Positions 29,501 to 36,953 of a stretch of 64,000 nt of DNA are shown piece after piece (the stretch's first letter is position 1; each line of letters opens with the position of its first letter). The position numbers were made by a program, and so were the translations under genes. A model generated the notes under the pieces. It was given only the letters and a program-made list of their open reading frames with translations. It did not search any database and was not told the DNA's origin. This DNA is from Natribaculum breve (lineage in GTDB: Archaea > Halobacteriota > Halobacteria > Halobacteriales > Natrialbaceae). Location of the stretch: positions 62,001-126,000 of the forward strand of contig NZ_CP095390.1 in NCBI RefSeq assembly GCF_023008585.1, read 5' to 3'.

Positions 29501-29848
29501 GACGTCGGAGATCAACTCCGGTACGTCGTCCGGGTGGTAGCCGAGGTACGCCTCGGGGTCGAACTCGACGCGGTCCCAGTCGTCTCCGGTCGGAACCGTC
29601 GCCCGCGCTTCCCCGTCGGTGTCGAGCCCGAGCTGGTCGTCGGGACCGTCCGTTCCGTGGGGGTACAGCACGGATACCTCGTCGCCGTGTCCGTACTCCT
29701 CCATGAAGTCTGCCCACGTGTACTCGCCGACGCGGACGTCCGAATCGCGCGTCGGCACGTGGGCCGTGCTCTCTCCCGACCCAGGTTCTGATGCCTCGGC
29801 GTCAGAAAACTGCCCGGCACCGGATTGGTCGGTCTCGTCAATAGCCAT
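26591..29848 (-). CDS. type II/IV secretion ATPase (PilB/TadA type) with long acidic tails
   Basis: The ATG at 29848 is preferred over a GTG at 29869 because a TATA-like box lies 24-36 bases before it. 1085 residues, much longer than the usual 500-750. Walker A GGTASGKTT near residue 545, Asp box VSIEDTREVELP, Walker B DYIVMGEIRG near 616 and His box STGHTTYTTFHA are present. N-terminal about 200 residues and C-terminal about 230 residues (855-1085) are acidic and poorly ordered. It powers assembly of the pilus or secretion fibre made by the downstream small proteins. Confidence 0.93.
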   Translation of the reverse strand: MAIDETDQSGAGQFSDAEASEPGSGESTAHVPTRDSDVRVGEYTWADFMEEYGHGDEVSVLYPHGTDGPDDQLGLDTDGEARATVPTGDDWDRVEFDPEAYLGYHPDDVPELISDVFAPNANQLWDVFLEYVDPETTPVTKDVYTWEHYKWEYYYEDDGSRPRDGEGNLERFDGEEALGFDPDEIERKLHQGGTAAMELDEIVEERTVNVREDVDEDEFFSTADGHTTVTNRYDLEKAVPLKKKRHFREEERYWVNKPYAFVVIFHSEKENEKKYYLIEPYRNELENEVQEFLSGKLRTSIKYSDDRVKRTADEDSRQEVIEEETRRLLKRYDLFENPSDDSAGGLLETFRSLLDDEDDEDDESEDVGQLDGIEVRPEPVLLEEDSDTLNEYQAEKLLYFLQRNFIGYERIDGIKHDINVEDISCDGYNSPVFVYHSGYEQIISNVYHGEDELDDFVVKLAQRSGKGISKRLPQVDATLPDGSRAQLTLGREVSDHGTNYTIRQFKDVPFTPIDLINWNTFSLDEMAFLWLAIENHKSLIFAGGTASGKTTSLNAVSLFIPSNTKIVSIEDTREVELPQRNWIASVTRPSFSDDDQGDVDEFDLLEAALRQRPDYIVMGEIRGEEGRTLFQVMSTGHTTYTTFHADSVDEVLKRFTTDPINVSKTMFTALDLVSIQTQTRVQGSKVRRNKSLTEINHYEAENDEINVQDVYQWQAETDEFLKMGDSNTLDEIKFDRGWSREKLEEELFKREAILAYLIKNELNTYAQVAATVQAFINDPDTILTLIANGQLEDSLEDLREMESVLIDVDQEKEELVPRPDPTDETYNLSLDILERAEESLFEEYRGKTPSGLDSALGGVEDADSIDVEAEPDPADEWGLDDEPAQFTFDASESLGEEGPSWLDDDGGFDIGDDSDSDAATATAGSDVTSADADATRTVGAEPGDAEAETPDRPALEAPDVDAGGDETGSPAGDSPPPEPGRQPEDAPQLEGESDDVDTSAFDAMFPDRDLETIFGNDESGGRPSDESSDDADSLFGAESGSIFDDVDDDDQSLFDDDAPLGDGRSIFGDDESEPTFDDDNEDDDR

Positions 29849-29871
29849 TGCGTTCCACCAATCACTCACCC

Positions 29872-29884
29872 TTAAAAAAATTCA
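29872..29884 (-). promoter_or_regulatory. TATA-like box of the pilus operon
   Basis: On the minus strand an AATTTTTTTAAG-type stretch lies 24-36 bases upstream of the ATG at 29848, the only such AT-rich block nearby. It supports a leaderless start for the ATPase mRNA. Confidence 0.45.
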
Positions 29885-30211
29885 TCCGCGGATTACCACT
29901 TCTGATAATTTCGCCGGCGTCGCGCTCGCTCCCCACCGCTGGCTGCTATGTTCGCACACACGTTGCCCTGATGAAACGTTTCCCACGACTTTACGTAGCT
30001 CGACGTCTGATTAATAAATCCGCCTATTATTAGAACGAAAATCCAGAACGGACGTCGACTGGAACCACGCCGGCCGTACTCGACGTCGGTAACGGGATCA
30101 CTCGAGGGCGCAGGCGACGATTACTCGAGGATGGAGGTGAGATCGGTACGACTCGAGGCGTGGCGGGATTCGATCGGCGCGAAGACGAGCGCCTCGCTTC
30201 GCTCGTCGCAG

Positions 30212-30310
30212 AACGGGCGTGACGGGATTCGAACCACGGTCGCAGCAAAGCTGCTCCCTGATTCGAATCCCGCAGTGCCCGTTGCGGGCGCTCACGTCCG
30301 TTCGCGACCG
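30212..30310. repeat. tRNA-fragment repeat next to tRNA-Arg
   Basis: Bases 30212-30235 repeat exactly the 24 bases 30313-30336 (tRNA-Arg 3' end plus three flanking bases). About 30 bases on, TTCGAATCCC at 30262-30271 is the inverse of GGGATTCGAA at 30223-30232, so the block can fold on itself. It lacks the rest of a tRNA. The gap 29849-30315 otherwise holds only the pilus promoter and a GACGAGCG/CGCTCGTC hairpin at about 30183-30206. Confidence 0.7.
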
Positions 30311-30315
30311 GCAAC

Positions 30316-30387
30316 GGGCGTGACGGGATTCGAACCCGCGATCAGAAGGTTAGGAACCTCCTGCCCTATCCGCTAGGCCACACGCCC
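30316..30387 (-). tRNA. tRNA-Arg (anticodon CCU)
   Basis: 72 bases fold as a complete tRNA on the minus strand: acceptor arms GGGCGTG/CACGCCC, D arm with AGCGG, anticodon stem GGAGG/CCTTC around loop TTCCTAA (anticodon CCT, reading AGG), and T arm GCGGG-TTCGAAT-CCCGT. CCA is not encoded and there is no intron. It decodes a rare codon in this high-GC genome. Confidence 0.96.
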
Positions 30388-30401
30388 TCGTTCGAAAAAA
30401 C

Positions 30402-30698
30402 TCAGTTCGGTTCCGTTTCCGTCTCCGTCTCCTCGTCTGCCGTCACCGGTTCGGTGTCGACGAAGTCGTCGTCGGCTGCCGGTTCGTCGTCGTAATCGCC
30501 CGTCTCGCGCATCTCCTCGAGTTCCGATTCGACCTTCTCGCGGCCCTTCTGGAACTCGCCCATGGCCTCGCCGGTCGATCGTGCGAGTTTCGGGATCTTG
30601 TTGGCCCCGAACAGCAGGATCGCGAGGACCAGGATGATTGCCAGTTCCGGCGGTCCGAGTCCGCCGGGAATAAACAGCGGTGTGATTTCGGCGTGCAT
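30402..30698 (-). CDS. tatA: twin-arginine translocase subunit TatA/E
   Basis: The ATG at 30698 gives 98 residues: a short outer N-terminus, one membrane helix (ELAIILVLAILLFG), the hinge/amphipathic helix ANKIPKLARSTGEAMGEF and an acidic tail. This is the pore-forming Tat component that exports folded proteins, the main export route of haloarchaea. An upstream in-frame extension of nine residues is not used. Lies 14 bp from the tRNA gene, same strand. Confidence 0.93.
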   Translation of the reverse strand: MHAEITPLFIPGGLGPPELAIILVLAILLFGANKIPKLARSTGEAMGEFQKGREKVESELEEMRETGDYDDEPAADDDFVDTEPVTADEETETETEPN

Positions 30699-30835
30699 CT
30701 CTACGCGTGGCTTACCCGCTGTCAATTATAACCTTTTTGCTCGTTCGGTTCACGAGATTTCGCGTTTCGGCGTCTACGCGGCCGGAACTATCCTGGAACG
30801 AAACTGTCTTTTTCGTGAATGAACAAGCACCGGTG

Positions 30836-31315
30836 ATGCCCACGACTGGCGACACTGCCCCGGACTTCACCGCACCGCTCGCGACCGGCGACGTCGAGTC
30901 GATCACGCTTTCGGACCGCCTCGAGGACGAGGCACCGGTCGTCCTCGCCTTTTTCCCCGGTGCGTTCACGAGCGTCTGTACGACCGAGATGTGTACGTTC
31001 GAGGATCGCCTGGCGGCGTTCGACGACCTCGACGCGAGCGTCTACGGCGTCAGCGTCGACTCCCCGTTCGCGCTCAACGAGTTTCGCGCACAGAACGGCC
31101 TCACGTTCGGCCTCGTGAGCGACTTCGACCGCGAGCTCATCGACGCCTACGACGTCCGCATGGACTTCGACGACCTCGGCGTCCACGGCGTCGCGAAACG
31201 CTCGGTGTTCGTAATCGACGCCGACGGGACGATCACGTACGCGTGGGTGAGCGACGACCCCGGCGTCGAACCCGACTACGACGAGGTCGAGGACGCAGTC
31301 GCCGACGCCGCCTGA
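30836..31315 (+). CDS. peroxiredoxin (AhpC/TSA, Bcp-like)
   Basis: A 159-residue thioredoxin-fold peroxidase. PGAFTSVCTTEMCTFED carries the peroxidatic Cys with the surrounding Thr, and a second Cys five residues later, as in Bcp/AhpE-like enzymes. It reduces hydroperoxides. The ATG at 30836 (MPTTGDTAPDF) gives the normal family start; an in-frame GTG at 30815 would add seven residues. Confidence 0.9.
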   Translation: MPTTGDTAPDFTAPLATGDVESITLSDRLEDEAPVVLAFFPGAFTSVCTTEMCTFEDRLAAFDDLDASVYGVSVDSPFALNEFRAQNGLTFGLVSDFDRELIDAYDVRMDFDDLGVHGVAKRSVFVIDADGTITYAWVSDDPGVEPDYDEVEDAVADAA

Positions 31316-31437
31316 ACGTCTTGTGACTGACTCACAACAGTCGTCGTGAGACCGACCCACGGACGACCCACCGATCCGGTTGCCCGCCGGAGGCCTGCCG
31401 GCGGAGCGTTTTTTTGCCCTGCAGTCGACGTTCTCGT

Positions 31438-32253
31438 ATGAGCGATAGCGAGACTCGTGGAGATTCCCGTCGCGTCTACTCTCCCGACGACGACCACCAC
31501 TTCCCCGACGAGAAGTTGAACGAGGTGCTCGCGTACGTCGACGCCGACGAGGAGATCAACGCCTTCCTCGAGGCCCAGAACGTCAACGCCGTCGACCGCA
31601 AGGGGTACAACGACCACGGTCCCAAACACATCTCGATCGTCCGCAACCGTGCACTCTGTCTCTACGACCTGCTGAAAGCCGGCGACGTCGACTTCAACGG
31701 TGCCCGCCAGCAGGGACTCGAGGAAGAAGACGAGTCGGTCATCATCGCACTCGCTGCCACCCTCCACGACGTCGGGCACGTGGTTCACCGCGATCAGCAC
31801 CCCTACTATTCGATCCCACTCGCGTCGGACATTCTCGACAACGTCCTGCCGGAGTTCTACGACGTCCCCGAGGCCGTCAGGACGAAAAGCGAAATCCTCC
31901 ACGCGATCCTCTGTCACCACACCGCCGAGACGCCGTTGACGACCGAGGCGGGCGTCATCCGCGTCGCCGACGCGCTTGACATGGAACGCGGGCGGTCGCG
32001 CATTCCCTACGAACAGGGCGGCCGCGGCATCAACACCCTCTCGAGTCAGGCGATCAGCCGCGTCTCGCTGCACGAAGGCGAGAGTCGGCCCGTGATGGTC
32101 GAAATCGAGATGACCAACGCCGCGGGCGTCTACCAGGTCGACAACCTGCTGAAAGCCAAGCTCAAGGGGTCTGGACTCGAGGACCTGATCCGAATCGTCG
32201 CCGTCAACACGAACGAGAACCGCGAGCAGCTCGTCGAACGCATCGAACTGTAG
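31438..32253 (+). CDS. HD-domain phosphohydrolase
   Basis: A 271-residue HD superfamily protein. Metal ligands are visible as KHIS (first His), LHDVGH (the HD pair) and RVADALDMERGRSR (final Asp); the DHGPKH and CHH segments fit the archaeal subgroup with predicted nucleotide or phosphate-ester hydrolase activity. Substrate unknown. Monocistronic by layout. Confidence 0.85.
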   Translation: MSDSETRGDSRRVYSPDDDHHFPDEKLNEVLAYVDADEEINAFLEAQNVNAVDRKGYNDHGPKHISIVRNRALCLYDLLKAGDVDFNGARQQGLEEEDESVIIALAATLHDVGHVVHRDQHPYYSIPLASDILDNVLPEFYDVPEAVRTKSEILHAILCHHTAETPLTTEAGVIRVADALDMERGRSRIPYEQGGRGINTLSSQAISRVSLHEGESRPVMVEIEMTNAAGVYQVDNLLKAKLKGSGLEDLIRIVAVNTNENREQLVERIEL

Positions 32254-32298
32254 CGTCGAGTCGAACGGTTCAAGCGGCCGATGTCCCTACGTGTGGGT

Positions 32299-32571
32299 AT
32301 GCCAGACGAGGAGTGGCCGGATCCAGATCGGGACGACGGCGTCGATCCGCGACAGCTCGCCGTCAGACTGGCGTGTTCGTTCGTGGCATTTCTGGTACTC
32401 GCGTTCCTGACGCGGGATTTCCTCGTCGACGTCGTCCCGATGCTCTGGCCACCGACCGAACCGCTCGGACAGTGGTCGACGCTCGTCTTGCTCCAGGCGT
32501 TTGGCTACGTACTGGTGCCGCTGATGATCGGGTCGTTCGTCGCCGACGTCCTCCTCGCGCGGGTGCGTTGA
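32299..32571 (+). CDS. small two-helix membrane protein, unknown
   Basis: A 90-residue protein with an acidic N-terminus (MPDEEWPDPDRDDG) and two hydrophobic segments (about 25-45 and 60-82). The ATG at 32299 is chosen over an upstream in-frame ATG because it begins the conserved-looking acidic stretch. It follows the HD-domain gene by 45 bases. No family recognised. Confidence 0.65.
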   Translation: MPDEEWPDPDRDDGVDPRQLAVRLACSFVAFLVLAFLTRDFLVDVVPMLWPPTEPLGQWSTLVLLQAFGYVLVPLMIGSFVADVLLARVR

Positions 32572-32584
32572 GGCGTCTCGAGCA

Positions 32585-32803
32585 CTAGACGGCGTACTGG
32601 CCGTCTTCTCGGCGCACGTATCCTCGCTCGCGTAGCGTTCCCGTGATCGAGAGCACCGTCCCCTTGTCGAGATCGAGATCCGAACAGGCCTCGTCGGCGG
32701 TCGCCTGCCCCCGAACGGAGAGATAGAGGTAGAGGAGTTTCGCCCGTGCCGACGTGAGGTCGTCCGGTACCGATACGTCTGCGCGTTGCAGCTTCATCTC
32801 CAT
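32585..32803 (-). CDS. small winged-helix transcription regulator
   Basis: A 72-residue single-domain protein with a helix-turn-helix pattern (ATADEACSDLDLDKGTVLSI) and a short wing (GYVRREDGQYAV), as in MarR/TrmB-like haloarchaeal mini-regulators. No ligand domain. It probably binds DNA as a dimer; targets unknown. Convergent with the preceding small membrane protein gene. Confidence 0.8.
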   Translation of the reverse strand: MEMKLQRADVSVPDDLTSARAKLLYLYLSVRGQATADEACSDLDLDKGTVLSITGTLRERGYVRREDGQYAV

Positions 32804-32928
32804 ACGTGCACCGTATATTTATCGACGATAATAAAACTACTCTACGACGATCGACGAACACCGGGGAGTTCCCGGTAAGATCGACTCGCGCCACACGGTT
32901 TTTATCGTCACACGGGAGATAGACGGAC

Positions 32929-33123
32929 ATGTCCCTACAGATCACCGTCCTCGCTTTGTTGACGGGTCTGCTCACCGGCGCGCTGTTCAGATTCCTCCAC
33001 GTTCCGATCCCTGCCCCGCCGGAGCTGCCCGGGCTCATGGGGATCGTCGGTATCTACCTCGGGTACAAACTGATCGGGTACTTCGACGTCGGCGTCGACG
33101 TCCTCGACGTACTCGGAATCTAG
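32929..33123 (+). CDS. XapX domain protein (DUF1427 type)
   Basis: A 64-residue membrane protein with two hydrophobic helices around a Pro-rich turn (VPIPAPPELPGLMGIVGIYL), the hallmark of the XapX family. Role unknown. Start ATG follows an AT-rich region (TTTTTATCG) at 32898. Convergent with sdhA. Confidence 0.85.
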   Translation: MSLQITVLALLTGLLTGALFRFLHVPIPAPPELPGLMGIVGIYLGYKLIGYFDVGVDVLDVLGI

Positions 33124-33145
33124 AAACTGAAAATCGCCGCCGCGA

Positions 33146-34981
33146 TCAGTAGCTGCGCACTTTCGGCTCGTAGGTCTTCTCCTCTCCCTCGAGGATGACG
33201 GGGCGGTACCAGACCGACGGCTTGCCGCGGTCCCAGGAGATGAGCGTGTGCTTGAGCCACTCGTCGTCTTTGCGTTCCTGGTGTTCCTTGCGCCAGTGAG
33301 CGCCGCGGAACTCGTCACGGACGAGCGCGCCGAGTGCGATCGTCTCGGCGACGTCGATCAGGTTCCGCGTCTCGATGGTGTGCTGGAGGTCCGTGTTGAA
33401 CGTCCGCGACGGGTCGGCGACGTAGACGTCCTGGTACTCCTGGCGACACTCGCGGATGATCTTCAGGGCCTTCTTGACGCCTTCCTCGGTCCGGAAGACG
33501 TTCACGTAGTCGGTCATCGCCTGCTGGAGCTTCGAACGGATCTCCGAGTGCTGGACGCCGTCGTCTTTCTCGAGCAGGTGGTCGACGCGCTCGCGTTCGG
33601 CTTCGACGGCCCGCTCGAGTGAGCCCGCGGCGTCGGTGACCTGGCCGGAGCCGTCGGCGGCGACGCCCTCGGGTTCGATGCCGGCCTCGCCGGGCGTGAT
33701 CGGGAGGTCGGTGTCGTCGTCTTCGACGTCGTCGGCGTAGCCCGTCTCGATCTCGGCCTCACCGAGGTCGCCACCGGCGGCGTGGTAACCGGCGCGCTTG
33801 CCGAAGACGATGAGTTCGGGCAAGGCGTTCCCGCCCAGGCGGTTCCCGCCGTGGACGGAGACGCAGGCACACTCGCCGGCAGCGTAGAGGCCGTCGATAC
33901 AGGTCGCGCCGTTCTCGTCGGTCTCGATGCCGCCCATCGCGTAGTGCTGGCCGGGCTTGACCGGCATCGGTTCGACGAGCCCGTCGACGCCCTCGAAGTC
34001 CTCCGCGAGGTGGAGGATGTTCTCGAGGCGGTCCATGATGCGCTCTTCGCCCAGGTGGCGCATGTCGAGGTGGACGTACTCGTCGTTGACGCCACGCCCC
34101 TCGTTGACCTCGGTCAACTCGGCGCGGGCGACGACGTCGCGAGAGGCGAGTTCGCCGGAGTTGTTCGCGTAGCCGTACTCGAACATGAACCGCTCGCCCT
34201 CGTCGTTGTAGAGGATGCCACCCTCACCGCGAACGCCCTCGGAGATGAGGACGCCAGTGGAGGGAAGGGAGGTCGGGTGGAACTGGATGAACTCCATGTC
34301 CTCGAGCGGTGCGCCGGCACGGTAGGCCATGGCCTGTCCGTCGCCGGTACAGGAGACGGCGTTGGTCGTGTGGTCGAACGCCTGGCCGGGACCACCGGTC
34401 GCGAGGACGACGCCCTTGCGGGCCTTGAAGCCCTCGATCTTGCCGGTCTGGACGTCGTAGGCGACGACGCCGTGGCAGGTGCGGTCGTTCGGGTCGGGTT
34501 CGTCGGTGACGGCGAGTCGCGTCACGAACCACTCGTCGTAGACCTCGATGCCGCGTTTGACGACCTGCTCGTACATCGTGTGCAGCAGGTGGTGGCCTGT
34601 CTCCGCACCGGCGTAGGTGGTCCGCGGGAACGAGAGCCCACCGAAGGGACGCTGGGAGACGGTACCGTCGTCCTCGCGGGAGAAGGGCATCCCCCAGTGC
34701 TCCAAGTTGATCGTCTCTTCGGGAGCGTCCTGGGCGAGGGTCTCGACTGCGGGCGCGTCGCCCAGGTAGTCCGAGCCCTTCATGGTGTCGTAGGCGTGGA
34801 GTTCCCAGTCGTCTCCCTCGCGGAGCGCGGCGTTGATACCGCCCTCCGCGGCCCCGGTGTGACTGCGCACCGGGTGGAGTTTGGTGACCATCGCTACGTC
34901 CGCTCCTGCTTCGTGCGCTGCGACCGCAGCCCGGAGGCCGGCGCCGCCGGCGCCGACGACGATGACGTCGTGTTCGTACAT
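33146..34981 (-). CDS. sdhA: succinate dehydrogenase flavoprotein subunit
   Basis: A 611-residue FAD subunit. GAGGAGLRAA near the N-terminus binds FAD, His41 in RSHTGAAEGG is the covalent FAD attachment residue, and FHPTSLPSTG and HGGNRLGGNALPE are typical active-site and domain motifs. It oxidises succinate to fumarate in the TCA cycle and respiratory chain. Last gene of sdhCDBA, four bases after sdhB. Confidence 0.97.
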   Translation of the reverse strand: MYEHDVIVVGAGGAGLRAAVAAHEAGADVAMVTKLHPVRSHTGAAEGGINAALREGDDWELHAYDTMKGSDYLGDAPAVETLAQDAPEETINLEHWGMPFSREDDGTVSQRPFGGLSFPRTTYAGAETGHHLLHTMYEQVVKRGIEVYDEWFVTRLAVTDEPDPNDRTCHGVVAYDVQTGKIEGFKARKGVVLATGGPGQAFDHTTNAVSCTGDGQAMAYRAGAPLEDMEFIQFHPTSLPSTGVLISEGVRGEGGILYNDEGERFMFEYGYANNSGELASRDVVARAELTEVNEGRGVNDEYVHLDMRHLGEERIMDRLENILHLAEDFEGVDGLVEPMPVKPGQHYAMGGIETDENGATCIDGLYAAGECACVSVHGGNRLGGNALPELIVFGKRAGYHAAGGDLGEAEIETGYADDVEDDDTDLPITPGEAGIEPEGVAADGSGQVTDAAGSLERAVEAERERVDHLLEKDDGVQHSEIRSKLQQAMTDYVNVFRTEEGVKKALKIIRECRQEYQDVYVADPSRTFNTDLQHTIETRNLIDVAETIALGALVRDEFRGAHWRKEHQERKDDEWLKHTLISWDRGKPSVWYRPVILEGEEKTYEPKVRSY

Positions 34982-34985
34982 TGTT

Positions 34986-35876
34986 TTACCAGAATTTCAG
35001 GTTCTTCTTGACTGCTTCACGCTTGAGCTCCTGAATGTGCTCGGTTAGCGGGATGTCCTTCGGACACACCTCGGTACAGGAGAACTGGGTCTGGCACCGC
35101 CAGACGCCGTGTTCCTGTTCCAAGATGCGGAGTCGGTGCTCTTTGATCTCTTCTTCTTCGCGATCGTCCATCGCGAACTTGTAGGCCTTGTTGATCGCTG
35201 CTGGTCCGAGATACTGGTTGTCGCCCGCGGCGATGTTACACGAGGACATACACGCACCACACCAGATACACCGCGAGCTCATCTTGATCTTCTCGCGGTT
35301 CTCGCGGCTCTGGCGCTGCTCCTCGAGTTCGCCCTGAGGCAGGTCCTCGGACTGGAAGTACGGCTCGACGGCGTGCATCTGCTCGTAGAAGTGGTCCATG
35401 TCCACCACGAGGTCTTTGACGACCTCCTGGTGGGGCAGCGGCTCGACGCGAATCGGCTGGCTGAGGTCGCTGATCTGGGTCTTACAGCCCAGGCGCTGCT
35501 TGCCGTTGACGAAGAAGGCGTCCGAGCCACAGACGGCCTGCCGACAGGAGTGGCGGAACGTCAGCGAGGAGTCGAAGTGGTCTCGCGCGTACATCACCGC
35601 GTCGAGCACCGTCATCCCCTTCTCGAACGGGACGTGGAAGTCGTCGAACCGCGGCTCCTGTTTGTCCGCGACTTCGGGGTCGTAGCGGAACACCTTGAGG
35701 TGGACCGTCTCCTCCTCGGGTTCGCCCTCGTCGGCCGACGCCTCGCGTGCGCTCTGCTGTTCGCGCTTGCGCTGGAGTCGCTTCTGCTGGGGCGACGCCT
35801 CCGCTTTCATCTCCTGGTCCGTCGGCGCTTCCTGCGTTTCGGGTTCGTCCGGTTGCTTCTGTCGTTGTGTACTCAT
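34986..35876 (-). CDS. sdhB: succinate dehydrogenase iron-sulfur subunit
   Basis: The ATG at 35876 gives 296 residues. The N-terminal 60 are hydrophilic and Gln/Glu-rich, an extension relative to bacterial SdhB. Then come a 2Fe-2S domain (FRHSCRQAVCGSD ... LGC), a 4Fe-4S motif CIWCGACMSSC and a 3Fe-4S type motif SCTEVCPKDIP. It passes electrons from SdhA toward the membrane quinone site. The upstream in-frame extension crosses sdhD and is not used. Confidence 0.96.
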   Translation of the reverse strand: MSTQRQKQPDEPETQEAPTDQEMKAEASPQQKRLQRKREQQSAREASADEGEPEEETVHLKVFRYDPEVADKQEPRFDDFHVPFEKGMTVLDAVMYARDHFDSSLTFRHSCRQAVCGSDAFFVNGKQRLGCKTQISDLSQPIRVEPLPHQEVVKDLVVDMDHFYEQMHAVEPYFQSEDLPQGELEEQRQSRENREKIKMSSRCIWCGACMSSCNIAAGDNQYLGPAAINKAYKFAMDDREEEEIKEHRLRILEQEHGVWRCQTQFSCTEVCPKDIPLTEHIQELKREAVKKNLKFW

Positions 35877-35877
35877 G

Positions 35878-36243
35878 TTACATCCACCCCGCCATGACGA
35901 GTGCGACGTAGGTGCCCTGGGCGACCAGTGCGAGTCCGGCGAGCGTAAGGACTGCAAAGACGACTTTCTTTCGAGTGCCCGTCAACCCCTGGTTGACAAG
36001 TGCGTTGTAGACGCCGTTGACGCCGTGGAACGCGGCGGTGACGAGAAACAGCACCATCGTCAGGAAGTAGCCCACGTTCTCCATCCGCGCCTGCGTCGCG
36101 GCGAACGTCACGTCCGCGGCGTGGTTGACGAAGTGCAACAGGAAGAAGTGGAACGCGAGCACGACGATCAGAAACGCCGCCGTGAGCCGCTGGAGCAGCC
36201 ATCCCGTTCCGCCCGGGGTAAACGAAGAGTAGCGCTCTGCCAT
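35878..36243 (-). CDS. sdhD: succinate dehydrogenase membrane anchor subunit
   Basis: A 121-residue protein with three membrane helices and the start [19 protein letters not shown]; His residues in AFHFFLLHFVNH and AAFHGVNGVYN are candidates for quinone or heme contacts. The ATG overlaps the sdhC stop (TAATG). Together with SdhC it anchors the complex. Confidence 0.93.
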   Translation of the reverse strand: MAERYSSFTPGGTGWLLQRLTAAFLIVVLAFHFFLLHFVNHAADVTFAATQARMENVGYFLTMVLFLVTAAFHGVNGVYNALVNQGLTGTRKKVVFAVLTLAGLALVAQGTYVALVMAGWM

Positions 36244-36638
36244 TAGAAGGTCACCCCGTCGAGGAACGTCGGGACGCTCGCAACGACGATGACGCCCGTG
36301 ATGATCAGTGACGCGTAGAAGCTCTTGTCCTGGGCCTCGAGCCCGACACCGAGGTCGACCATCAGCAGTCGGATCCCGTTGAGGATGTGGAAGACTGCGA
36401 CCGCGAGCAATCCGACCTCGAGGACCCGGATGATAAACAGGCTCTCGAGTCCCTGGATAGTCGTCGTGTACGCCTCGGGGCTGGTCAGGGAGCTGCTCAG
36501 CACGGCGATGTGGGTAAACAGGTAGCCGATGAGCATCCACCCGGTGAACTTGTGGAAGATCCACGCCCACATCCCGGCCGAGAACTCCTTCCAGCGACCG
36601 AAGTCCTCGATGAGACCGCGATTGTAAGACTGACTCAT
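36243..36638 (-). CDS. sdhC: succinate dehydrogenase cytochrome b556 subunit
   Basis: The ATG at 36638 gives 131 residues with three membrane helices. His in [18 protein letters not shown] and [12 protein letters not shown] are positioned as heme or quinone ligands of the cytochrome b556 family. First gene of sdhCDBA, the usual haloarchaeal order. Upstream in-frame sequence has no coding character. Confidence 0.94.
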   Translation of the reverse strand: MSQSYNRGLIEDFGRWKEFSAGMWAWIFHKFTGWMLIGYLFTHIAVLSSSLTSPEAYTTTIQGLESLFIIRVLEVGLLAVAVFHILNGIRLLMVDLGVGLEAQDKSFYASLIITGVIVVASVPTFLDGVTF

Positions 36639-36750
36639 GCTCTCAGTCGGAGGGTTGGACCGCTGGGGTATAGAAGTTACTTTTGTCTCCTCCGAAGTAC
36701 TATCTCCTCGAACGGGAGAAATCACACCCGAGACGCACGTGAGGAGCCGA

Positions 36751-36828
36751 TACGGACCGCTGTACGTCGGTACCGGGACAGCCGCGAACTCCCGCGGTTG
36801 CCCCGGTACACGGGTACGGCAGACCGTA
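36751..36828 (+). mobile_element. family C palindromic element C1 (78 bp)
   Basis: Ends TACGGACCGCTGTACG and CGGCAGACCGTA, flanked by CGA on both sides (36748-36750 and 36829-36831). It aligns with C2 and C3. The 315-bp gap 36639-36953 upstream of sdhC contains C1 and B1 and no gene. C1 lies 112 bp before the sdhC start, so it may influence that promoter. Confidence 0.75.
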
Positions 36829-36875
36829 CGAGTTCGCCACTTTCGATCGCGAGGTGGGCCGCCGGTCGTCGGTCA

Positions 36876-36953
36876 TACTATCGGACGTAACTGTGTGAAG
36901 ATTCTCGCCACCCCGGGACGGCGAGAATCTTCCACGACGTACGTCCGGCAGTA
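36876..36953 (+). mobile_element. family B palindromic element B1 (78 bp)
   Basis: Ends TACTATCGGACG and CGTCCGGCAGTA; the arms pair almost throughout (AAGATTCTCGCC with GGCGAGAATCTT). Flanked by TCA at 36873-36875 and 36954-36956; the second TCA is the TGA stop codon of the minus-strand gene 36954-38024. It matches B2 in reverse orientation with 4 differences in 78 bases, so movement is recent. Confidence 0.9.

Noticed and set aside
29849..29869. GTG start at 29869 for the pilus ATPase
   Set aside because: It would lie upstream of the transcription start implied by the TATA-like box at 29872-29884; the ATG at 29848 fits a leaderless start.
30212..30271. Second tRNA gene beside tRNA-Arg
   Set aside because: Only a 3' end fragment and an inverted T-arm are present; no acceptor pair, D arm or anticodon arm.
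30212..30336. Integrated element bounded by tRNA direct repeats
   Set aside because: The repeats are only 77 bp apart with no integrase gene, so at most an excision scar.
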